Positions 59,201 to 64,000 of a stretch of 64,000 nt of DNA are shown one piece after another (positions within the stretch are counted from its first letter, which is position 1; every line of letters starts with the position of its first letter). Where the stretch lies: the NCBI RefSeq assembly GCF_009646335.1, contig NZ_WJBU01000012.1, positions 120,041-184,040 of the forward strand. The letters are read 5' to 3'. Source of the DNA: Caenimonas koreensis DSM 17982. GTDB lineage: Bacteria > Pseudomonadota > Gammaproteobacteria > Burkholderiales > Burkholderiaceae_C. Position numbers and translations under genes: made by a program. The notes under the pieces were generated by a model. It worked only from the letters and a program-made list of their open reading frames with translations. It made no database searches and was not told where the DNA came from.

Positions 59201-62200
59201 CGGTGAACCTGTCGAACGCGTCCAGCAGCGCGACGACGTTCACCCTCACGTTGGGTGATGTGACCGCCACGGGCGGCGGCGCGGACTACACGTCGTCGCT
59301 CGACGACACCGCGTTCACCAATGGCGTGACGATTGCGGGCGGTGTGATCACCGTGCCTGCAGGCGTGACGACGTTCTCGGTGTCAGTGCCAACGACGTCG
59401 GACACGATTGACGAGCCGAACGAGACGTACAACCTGACCGTGGGCGGCGCGAGCGGCGTCGGCACGATCCTGGACGACGACAACGCGCCGACGATTTCTT
59501 CCGTGAGCAGCGCGAGCGCCACGGAGTCGACAAGCATCGTTCACACGGTGAACCTGTCGAACGCATCGAGCAGCGCGACGACGTTCACGCTGACCTTGGG
59601 TGATGTCACCGCCACGGGCGGCGGCACTGACTACACGTCGGCGCTGACGAGCACGGCATTCACGAACGGCGTGACGATTGCAGGCGGTGTGATCACCGTA
59701 CCCGCTGGCGTGACGACGTTCTCGGTCTCTGTACCGACGACGTCGGACACGATCGACGAGGCAGACGAGACGTACAACCTGACCGTGGGTGGCGCGAGCG
59801 GCGTCGGCACGATTCTGGACGACGACAACGCGCCGACGATCTCTTCCGTGAGCAGCGCGAGCGCCATGGAGTCGACAAGCATCGTCCACACGGTGAACCT
59901 GTCGAACGCATCGAGCAGCGCGACGACGTTCACGCTGACCTTGGGTGATGTGACCGCCACGGGCGGCGGCACTGACTACACCTCGTCGCTGACGAGCACG
60001 GCGTTCACGAACGGCGTGACGATTGCAGGCGGTGTGATCACCGTGCCCGCTGGCGTGACGACCTTCTCGGTCTCTGTGGCCACGACGGCCGACACGACCG
60101 ATGAGGCAGACGAGACGTACAACCTGACGGTCGGCGGCGCCAGCGGCGTGGGCACGATCCTGGATGACGACAACGCGCCGACGATTTCGTCGGTGTCGAG
60201 TGCCAGCGCAACAGAATCGACGAGCATCGTCCACACGGTGAATCTGTCGAACCCGTCCAGCAGCGCGACGACATTCACGCTGACCTTGGGTGATGTGTCC
60301 GCCACGGGCGGCGGCACTGACTACACGTCGGCGCTGGATGACACGGCTTTCACGAACGGCGTGACGATTGCAGGCGGTGTGATCACCGTGCCGGCAGGCG
60401 TGACGACGTTCTCGGTCTCTGTGGCCACGACGGCCGACACGATTGATGAGGCAGACGAGACGTACAACCTGACGGTCGGCGGCGCCAGCGGCGTGGGCAC
60501 GATCCTGGACGACGACAACGCGCCGACGATTTCGTCGGTGTCGAGCGCCAGCGCCACGGAGTCGACGAGCATCGTCCACACGGTGAACCTGTCGAACCCG
60601 TCCAGCAGCGCGACGACATTCACCTTGACCTTGGGCGATGTGACGGCGACGGGCGGCGGCACTGACTACACGTCGGCGCTGGATGACACGGCGTTCACCA
60701 ATGGCGTCACCATCTCTGGCGGTGTGATCACCGTGCCGGCAGGCGTGACGGCGTTCTCGGTCTCTGTGCCGACAACATCCGACACGATTGACGAGGCAGA
60801 CGAGACGTACAACCTGACCGTGGGTGGCGCGAGCGGCGTCGGCACGGTCATCGACGACGACAACGCGCCGACGATTTCTTCCGTGAGCAGCGCGAGCGCC
60901 ACGGAGTCGACAAGCATCGTCCACACGGTGAACCTGTCGAACGCGTCGAGCAGCGCGACGACGTTCACCTTGACGCTGGGTGACGTGACGGCGTCGGGCG
61001 GCGGCACTGACTACACCTCGTCGCTGACGAGCACGGCGTTCACGAACGGCGTGACGATTGCAGGCGGTGTGATCACCGTACCCGCTGGCGTGACGACGTT
61101 CTCGGTCTCTGTACCGACGACGTCGGACACGATTGACGAGGCAGACGAGACGTACAACCTGACGGTCGGCGGCACCAGCGGCGTGGGCACGATCCTGGAC
61201 GACGACGCGGCCCCGACGATCTCGTCCGTGAGCAGCGCAAGCGCCACGGAGTCGACGAGCATCGTCCACACGGTGAACCTGTCGAATGCTTCGAGCAGTG
61301 CGACCACGTTCACGTTGACCCTGGGTGATGTGACTGCCACCGGCGGCGGCACGGACTACACGTCGGCGCTGACGAGCACGGCCTTCACCAATGGCGTGAC
61401 GATTGCGGGCGGTGTGATCACCGTGCCGGCGGGCGTGACGTCCTTCTCGGTGTCGGTCCCGACCACGTCGGACACCATCGACGAGGTGAACGAGACCTAC
61501 AACCTGACCGTGGGTGGCGCGAGCGGCGTCGGCACCGTCATCGACGATGACCCGGCCCCCACGATCTCTTCGGTGTCGAGCGCCAGCGCGACGGAAGCGA
61601 CGAGCATCGTTCACACGGTGAACCTGTCAAATGCGTCGAGCAGCGCGACCACGTTCACGTTGACATTGGGTGATGTGACCGCCACCGGCGGCGGCACGGA
61701 CTACACGTCGGCGCTCACGAGCACCGCATTCACCAACGGCGTGACGATCGCCGGTGGCGTGATCACGGTGCCCGCTGGCGTGACGAGCTTCTCGGTCTCT
61801 GTGCCGACGACGTCGGACACGATCGACGAGCCGAACGAAGCCTACAACCTGACCGTGGGCGGCGCGAGCGGCGTCGGCACAATCATCGACGATGACCCCG
61901 CGCCGACCATCTCGTCGGTGACGAGTGCCAGCGCGACGGAGTCGACGAGCATCATCCACACGGTGAACCTGTCGAATGCATCCAGCAGCGCGACGACGTT
62001 CACGTTGACGCTGGCAGATGTGACTGCGACGGGCGGTGGCGCGGACTACACCTCGGCTTTGGACGACACGGCGTTCACGAACGGCGTGACGATTGCGGGC
62101 GGTGTGATCACCGTGCCGGCAGGCGTGACGGCGTTCTCGGTTTCTGTGGCCACGACCTCAGACACCATCGACGAGGCGAACGAAACGTACAACCTGACCG

Positions 62201-64000
62201 TGGGCGGCGCGAGTGGCGTCGGCACGATCATCGACGACGACAACGCCCCGACGATCTCGTCGGTGTCGAGCGCGAGCGCGACCGAAGCGACGAGCATCGT
62301 TCACACGGTGAACCTGTCGAATGCATCGAGCAGTGCGACAACGTTCACCCTGACACTGGGCGATGTGACGGCGACGGGTGGCGGCACGGACTACACCTCG
62401 GCGCTCACGAGCACCGCCTTTACCAACGGCGTGACGATTGCGGGCGGTGTCATCACCGTGCCGGCAGGCGTCACGATGTTCTCGGTCTCTGTGCCGACGA
62501 CATCAGATTCCATCGACGAGGCGAACGAGACCTACAACCTGACGGTTGGCGGTGCGAGTGGCGTTGGCACGGTCATCGATGATGATCCGGCCCCGACGAT
62601 CTCGTCGGTGACGAGCGCGAGCGCGACGGAAGCGACGAGCATCGTCCATACCGTCAGCCTGTCGAATCCCTCCAGCAGCGCGACCACGTTCACGCTCACC
62701 TTGGGTGATGTCACCGCCACAGGCGGTACCGACTACACGGCGACGCTCGATGACACGGCATTCACCAATGGCGTGACCATTGCAGGCGGTGTGATCACGG
62801 TGCCGGCAGGCGTGACGACGTTCTCGGTGTCTGTGCCGACGACGTCGGACACGATTGACGAGGCAGACGAGACGTACAACCTGACGGTCGGCAGCGCCAG
62901 CGGCGTGGGCACGATCCTGGACGACGACGCGGCCCCGACGATCTCGTCCGTGAGCAGCGCGAGCGCCACGGAGTCGACGAGCATCGTCCACACGGTGAAC
63001 CTGTCGAACGCGTCGAGCAGCGCGACGACGTTCACGTTGACGCTGGGTGATGTGACCGCAACAGGCGGCGGTACCGACTACACGTCGGCGCTCACGAGCA
63101 CAGCGTTCACCAATGGCGTGACGATCTCTGGCGGTGTGATCACCGTGCCGGCCGGCGTGACGACGTTCTCGGTCTCTGTCCCGACCACTTCGGACACCAT
63201 CGACGAGCCGAACGAAACCTACAACCTGACCGTCGACGGCGCGAGCGGCGTCGGCACGGTCATCGACGACGACAACGCGCCGACGATCTCGTCGGTGAGC
63301 AGCGCGAGCGCGACGGAAGCGACGAGCATCGTTCACACGGTGAACCTGTCGAATCCCTCCAGCAGCGCGACGACCTTCACATTGACGCTGGGCGATGTCA
63401 CCGCGACGGGCGGCGGCACCGACTACATATCGGCACTCACCAGCACAGCGTTCACCAATGGCGTGACGATCTCTGGCGGTGTCATCACCGTGCCGGCCGG
63501 CGTGACGACGTTCTCGGTGTCTGTCGCTACGACGTCGGACACGATCGACGAGCCGAACGAAACCTACAACCTGACCGTGGGTGGCGCGAGCGGCGTCGGC
63601 ACGATCCTGGACGATGACCCGCCCCCGACGATCTCGTCGGTGTCGAGCGCGAGCGCAACGGAAGCGACCAGCATCGTTCACACGGTGAACCTGTCGAATG
63701 CCTCCAGCAGCGCGACGACCTTCACCTTGACGCTGGGCGATGTCACCGCCACGGGCGGCGGCACCGACTACACCTCGGCCCTCACGAGCACGGCGTTCAC
63801 CAATGGCGTGACGATTGCGGGCGGTGTCATCACCGTGCCGGCTGGCGTGACGACGTTCTCGGTGTCTGTCGCTACGACGATCGACACGATCGACGAGCCG
63901 AACGAAACGTACAACGTGACCGTGGGCGGTGCGAGCGGCGTTGGCACGATCATCGACGACGACAACGCCCCGACGATCTCGTCGGTGAGCAGCGCGAGCG
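50254..64000 (+). CDS. Giant LapA-like repeat adhesin (3' end outside window)
   Basis: One uninterrupted frame of at least 4582 codons that runs off the window. I followed it line by line and the phase never changes. Residues 1-75 (FVGTVVLIEGVAFARDPQGNQ, FGDPVFEGEVIIALDGAQVELSFENGAHLLV) resemble the N-terminal retention module of LapA-type adhesins. A Pro/Gly linker runs to about residue 175. Then come ten Calx-beta/Ig-like units of about 109 residues (type I), interrupted by two cadherin-like domains (residues 1046-1264), seven 113-residue units (type II), and at least twenty 115-residue units (type III). There is no N-terminal signal peptide, consistent with type I secretion through the two genes upstream. 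The C-terminal RTX/secretion signal is not in the window. No Ala-Ala LapG-type cleavage site is found in the first 178 residues. The likely role is surface adhesion and biofilm formation. Confidence 0.93.
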   Translation, partial: MAEAKFVGTVVLIEGVAFARDPQGNQRQLKFGDPVFEGEVIIALDGAQVELSFENGAHLLVRAKEDVRLDQALFENIMPEGGKSALLGRIGEETAPATVTNDNSNAVNPQDGGGIDDGNTFVLLDRVVEPLTPLNDLVLTSQVWPKIDLPYAPPVSNIPAPPTPGPLPGTPTQIDTVTSTNTTEGNTLVHRVTLTGGSTFDQDFAFTLTGGSASTNDYGTPTFSDGVTLVGGRLTVPAGVSTFTITIPTTPDIVYEGDETVIVTVGGKTGTGTIIDNDPPPEIAVVTITNDVVTEGSVLVHTVTLTNTSATPATLSFGLAGNTASAGDFGAPTFSNGVTLLNGQLTVPVGVTSFTVSIPTIQDTIAEPTETLDLTVGGKSAVGTILDNDPAPTIASITDATVSEGNTLVHTVSLAGSSQTATTFSFGLAGNTASSGDFGGPVFSNGVTMSAGVLTVPAGVTSFTVSIPTIQDTIAEPTETLGLTVGGLSAVGTILDNDPAPAISSITDATVSEGNTLVHTVSLAGTSQSASVFSFGLAGVTAEPGDFGSPSFSNGVTLDGGLLTVPAGVTSFTISIPTVQDTVFENTETLHVSVGGLVGVGTILDDEAPPVIASITDSTVPEGNSLVHTVTLTGAAEAATTYSFSIAGITASPADIGAPVFSDGVTLSGGVLTVPAGVTSFTVSIPTVDDTVFEGTETLDVTVGGLTGVGTILENDLAPSIASITNDAVPEGDSLLHTVTLSGVSTMAQTYAFNVAGVTASAGDFGAPTFSNGVSLNGGVLTVPAGVTSFTISIPTVEDAIHEGDETLNVSVGGLVGIGTILEDDPLPTVASITDATVTEGNTLVHTVQLAGSSTTPTSFAFTLAGVTASAGDFGAPVFSNGVTLAGGQLTVPAGVTTFTISVPTINDTVYENTETVNVSVGNLTAVGTILDNDTPPAVSSITSDAVVEGNSLVHNVRIVGTSTEPTVYSFSVAGTTASPGDFTLPPVFTNGVTLSGGFVTVPAGVTRFSITIPTVDDAIIENDERLTVQLGSLSAIGTIHDNDVAGPPVNTVPGTQNDIEDTSVVFNSANGNAIKVTNTAGGQLTVTLTVTHGTLDVLHLGGVSVSDNGTGTVTIIGPAAQINQALNDLTFNPVADFNGNAVLTVKTTNGTFTDTDTITIAVTPVVDIASDTAVTDANVPVDINVFANDTFENPDQRITAVNGNAITDGGASVSVANGSVALVGGHLVFTPQSGFAGPVPTFTYTVTSGTVTETANVNVLVNATAVIASVTDATIVEGGNLVHTVTLSDVTSIPLSYAFTLSDGTASSGDYGSPVFSNGVTFAAGTITVPAGVTAFTVTIPTTPDLLDESDETVHLDVGGVTATGTILDDDTVTVQSIADATILEGGDLVHTVTLSGAADASRTFSFSLNDGTATAGDYGSATFTNGVTLSGGLITVPAGVTSFDVVVPTIADNVYEPDETVNLTVGGASAVGTILNDDSAPAVSQVTNDTQTEGTSLVHTVTLTNPSSTAQTYSYTLGGGTATGSGTDYTTPPTFSDGVTLAAGVLTVPAGVTSFTITVPTTPDTIDEGVSEDYGLTVGGVAASGTILDDDGASAISSVTDDSQMEGTDLVHTVTLSNASAVDTVYTFSLGGGTATGGGTDYSTPPTFSDGVTLSLGLLTVPAGVTSFTFTVPTTLDTIDEGASENYNVTVGGVAAVGTILDDDNAPTITSVTNDTQLEGTDLVHTVTLSNASSVTTTYTYSLGGGTATGGGTDYTTPPTFSDGVTLAAGVLTVPAGVTTFSITVPTTQDTIDEGASEDYGVTVGGVAATGTITDDDNAPTISSVTDDTQLEGANLVHTVTLSNPSSVDTTYTYTLADGTATGGGVDYSTPPTFSDGVTLAAGVLTVPAGVTSFTLTVPTTLDTIDEGASENYSLTVGGVAATGTITDDDNAPTIASVTSDTQTEGVTLVHTVTLTNPSSIDTTFAYSLGGGSATGGGVDYTTPPTFSDGVTLAAGVLTVPAGVTAFTITVPTIQDTIDEGASENYDLSVGGVGATGTIVDDDDPSNVGSVTSDTQTEGTDLVHTVTLSNASAVDTVYTFSLGGGSATGGGVDYTTPPAFSDGVTLSGGLLTVPAGVTTFTVTVPTLQDTIDEGASEDYSIVVGGVAATGTILDDDNAPTVASVTSDAQAEGTSLVHTVTLSNASSADVTFTYTLGGGSATGGGTDYTTPPTFSDGVTLAGGILTVPAGVTTFTLTVPTTLDTIDEGASEDYNLSVGGVGATGTIIDDDAAPTIASVSSASATESTSIIHTVNLSNASSSATTFTLTLEDVTATGAGADYTSSLDDTAFTNGVTIAGGVITVPAGVTTFSVSVPTTSDTIDEPNETYNLTVGGASGVGTILDDDNAPTISSVSSASATESTSIVHTVNLSNPSSSATTFTLTLGDVSATGGGTDYTSALDDTAFTNGVTIAGGVITVPAGVTTFSVSVPTTSDTIDEADETYNLTVGGASGVGTILDDDNAPTISSVSSASATESTSIVHTVNLSNASSSATTFTLTLGDVTATGGGTDYTSALTSTAFTNGVTIAGGVITVPAGVTTFSVSVATTADTTDEADETYNLTVGGASGVGTILDDDNAPTISSVSSASATESTSIIHTVNLSNASSSATTFTLTLGDVSATGGGTDYTSALTNTAFTNGVTISGGVITVPAGVTTFSVSVPTTSDTIDEPNETYNLTVGGASGVGTIIDDDNAPTISSVSSASATESTSIVHTVNLSNPSSSATTFTLTLGDVSATGGGTDYTSALDDTAFTNGVTIAGGVITVPAGVTTFSVSVPTTSDTIDEPNETYNLTVGGASGVGTVIDDDNAPTISSVSSASATESTSIVHTVNLSNASSSATTFTLTLGDVTAAGGGTDYTSALDDTAFTNGVTIAGGVITVPAGVTTFSVSVPTTSDTIDEADETYNLTVGGASGVGTIIDDDNAPTISSVSSASATESTSIVHTVNLSNASSSATTFTLTLGDVTATGGGADYTSSLDDTAFTNGVTIAGGVITVPAGVTTFSVSVPTTSDTIDEPNETYNLTVGGASGVGTILDDDNAPTISSVSSASATESTSIVHTVNLSNASSSATTFTLTLGDVTATGGGTDYTSALTSTAFTNGVTIAGGVITVPAGVTTFSVSVPTTSDTIDEADETYNLTVGGASGVGTILDDDNAPTISSVSSASAMESTSIVHTVNLSNASSSATTFTLTLGDVTATGGGTDYTSSLTSTAFTNGVTIAGGVITVPAGVTTFSVSVATTADTTDEADETYNLTVGGASGVGTILDDDNAPTISSVSSASATESTSIVHTVNLSNPSSSATTFTLTLGDVSATGGGTDYTSALDDTAFTNGVTIAGGVITVPAGVTTFSVSVATTADTIDEADETYNLTVGGASGVGTILDDDNAPTISSVSSASATESTSIVHTVNLSNPSSSATTFTLTLGDVTATGGGTDYTSALDDTAFTNGVTISGGVITVPAGVTAFSVSVPTTSDTIDEADETYNLTVGGASGVGTVIDDDNAPTISSVSSASATESTSIVHTVNLSNASSSATTFTLTLGDVTASGGGTDYTSSLTSTAFTNGVTIAGGVITVPAGVTTFSVSVPTTSDTIDEADETYNLTVGGTSGVGTILDDDAAPTISSVSSASATESTSIVHTVNLSNASSSATTFTLTLGDVTATGGGTDYTSALTSTAFTNGVTIAGGVITVPAGVTSFSVSVPTTSDTIDEVNETYNLTVGGASGVGTVIDDDPAPTISSVSSASATEATSIVHTVNLSNASSSATTFTLTLGDVTATGGGTDYTSALTSTAFTNGVTIAGGVITVPAGVTSFSVSVPTTSDTIDEPNEAYNLTVGGASGVGTIIDDDPAPTISSVTSASATESTSIIHTVNLSNASSSATTFTLTLADVTATGGGADYTSALDDTAFTNGVTIAGGVITVPAGVTAFSVSVATTSDTIDEANETYNLTVGGASGVGTIIDDDNAPTISSVSSASATEATSIVHTVNLSNASSSATTFTLTLGDVTATGGGTDYTSALTSTAFTNGVTIAGGVITVPAGVTMFSVSVPTTSDSIDEANETYNLTVGGASGVGTVIDDDPAPTISSVTSASATEATSIVHTVSLSNPSSSATTFTLTLGDVTATGGTDYTATLDDTAFTNGVTIAGGVITVPAGVTTFSVSVPTTSDTIDEADETYNLTVGSASGVGTILDDDAAPTISSVSSASATESTSIVHTVNLSNASSSATTFTLTLGDVTATGGGTDYTSALTSTAFTNGVTISGGVITVPAGVTTFSVSVPTTSDTIDEPNETYNLTVDGASGVGTVIDDDNAPTISSVSSASATEATSIVHTVNLSNPSSSATTFTLTLGDVTATGGGTDYISALTSTAFTNGVTISGGVITVPAGVTTFSVSVATTSDTIDEPNETYNLTVGGASGVGTILDDDPPPTISSVSSASATEATSIVHTVNLSNASSSATTFTLTLGDVTATGGGTDYTSALTSTAFTNGVTIAGGVITVPAGVTTFSVSVATTIDTIDEPNETYNVTVGGASGVGTIIDDDNAPTISSVSSAS
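50779..53388 (+). repeat. Adhesin type I repeats, units 1-8
   Basis: Eight diverged Calx-beta/Ig-like units of 109-110 residues (327-330 bp) start near 50779, 51109, 51439, 51766, 52093, 52420, 52747 and 53074. The shared pattern is SIT-x4-EG-x2-LVHTV, then G-x-F-x-NGVTL, LTVPAGVTSF, IPT-x2-D, and GTIL-D/E-xD. The acidic ends of each unit are typical calcium-binding linkers. Confidence 0.88.
53389..54045 (+). other. Two cadherin-like domains inserted in the adhesin repeat array
   Basis: In frame with the adhesin, this stretch of about 219 residues does not follow the Calx-beta pattern. The first half (NTVPGTQNDIEDTSVVFNSANGNA, then GTVTIIGPAAQINQALNDLTFNPVADFNGNAVLTV) resembles bacterial cadherin-like/VCBS-type domains. 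The second (VDINVFANDTFENPDQRITAVNG, HLVFTPQSGFAGPVPTFTYTVTSG) resembles the tandem-95/cadherin-like type common in surface proteins. Confidence 0.75.
54046..54708 (+). repeat. Adhesin type I repeats, units 9-10
   Basis: Two further type I-like units follow the cadherin-like insertion (SVTDATIVEGGNLVHTVTLS and SIADATILEGGDLVHTVTLS). They show the first GTA-x2-GDYGS form, which becomes the GTATGGGTDY form in type II, so they look transitional in sequence. Confidence 0.8.
54709..57084 (+). repeat. Adhesin type II repeats, seven units of 339 bp
   Basis: Seven tandem 113-residue units start near 54709, 55048, 55387, 55726, 56065, 56404 and 56743. The consensus has VT-x-DTQ-x-EGT-x-LVHTVTLSN, then GGGTATGGGTDYTTPPTFSDGVTL, LTVPAGVTSF, DTIDEGASE-x-Y and GTI-x-DDDNAPTI. 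They are more alike than type I units but clearly diverged from one another. Confidence 0.88.
57085..64000 (+). repeat. Adhesin type III tandem array, 345-bp units, at least 20 complete
   Basis: Units of 115 residues start at 57085 and then every 345 bp (57430, 57775, 58120 and so on to 62605). One 342-bp unit lacks a glycine codon, after which units start at 62947, 63292, 63637 and a partial one at 63982. All share SVSSASATE-[SA]-TSI-[VI]-HTVNLSN, ATTFTLTLGDV, AFTNGVTI, ITVPAGVT-x-FSVSV and ETYNLTV. Differences fall in short blocks shuffled between units, and long DNA stretches are almost identical. The array runs past the window end. Confidence 0.93.

Noticed and set aside
54304..63965. Many long minus-strand frames over the adhesin repeats (up to 828 and 743 residues, and a 113-residue frame every 345 bp)
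   Set aside because: They are antisense shadows. The repeat length is a multiple of three and the GC-rich codons avoid stops on the other strand. The products are low-complexity Arg/His-rich or echo one another, without ribosome-binding sites or recognisable domains.
57085..64000. CRISPR array
   Set aside because: The repeats are 345 bp, contiguous and coding. There are no short repeats with unique spacers and no cas genes.

Overview
The window is GC-rich chromosomal DNA from a betaproteobacterium, most likely order Burkholderiales and probably Comamonadaceae. Four things point there: the housekeeping order (ftsY / M16 pair / rsmD / coaD ... ferredoxin / pth / rplY / prs / tRNA-Gln / ispE / lolB / TPR / mutM / dynamin-like GTPase / mutY), Bug-type tricarboxylate-transporter receptors, a protocatechuate 4,5-cleavage (pmd) operon, and GC-rich intergenic elements of the 'CCCCCTCGGGGGG...TGGGGGC' type. 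The genus cannot be fixed from the sequence alone. No gene-free stretch exceeds 300 bases.

Left part (1-9.9 kb): the 3' end of a SCO1/SenC copper chaperone, an orphan Bug receptor, a 7TM receptor with a degenerate GGDEF domain, rpoH with a perfect CIRCE operator upstream, ftsY, and divergently two M16 peptidase subunits (one with and one without the zinc motif), rsmD and coaD.

9.9-18.4 kb: an eight-gene minus-strand operon. It encodes a peptide/nickel-type ABC transporter (two permeases, two ATPases, binding protein), an amidase, a TPR protein and an alpha/beta hydrolase broken by a frameshift. It lies between coaD and the ferredoxin gene, which I recall as closer neighbours in related genomes.

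18.5-34 kb: conserved core genes. They are a 2x[4Fe-4S] ferredoxin, pth, rplY, prs, tRNA-Gln, ispE-lolB-TPR, then mutM, a dynamin-like GTPase and mutY as one operon, rapZ-recN-nadK, hrcA, and a CAT-anticodon tRNA that resembles tRNA-Ile2. HrcA, the repressor that binds CIRCE, is therefore in the same window as its probable target rpoH.

34-46.3 kb: a diiron/MBL-fold protein, a hypothetical protein, dadA, an aldo/keto reductase and a complete-looking pmdE-F-D-A-B-C set (4-oxalomesaconate hydratase, CHA aldolase, PDC hydrolase, protocatechuate 4,5-dioxygenase alpha and beta, CHMS dehydrogenase). The set is headed by a signal-less ModA-like protein and has a divergent LysR regulator. A 6PGDH-like oxidoreductase and another orphan Bug receptor follow.

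46.5-64 kb: a type I secretion locus, with a LapB-type ABC exporter, a HlyD/LapC-type adaptor and one giant plus-strand ORF (from 50254, at least 4582 codons, running off the window). The giant ORF has an N-terminal module resembling LapA retention modules, then Calx-beta/Ig-like repeats in three sequence families. The last family is a 345-bp in-frame tandem array of at least 20 near-identical units. The many long minus-strand frames over this gene are shadows of the repeats.
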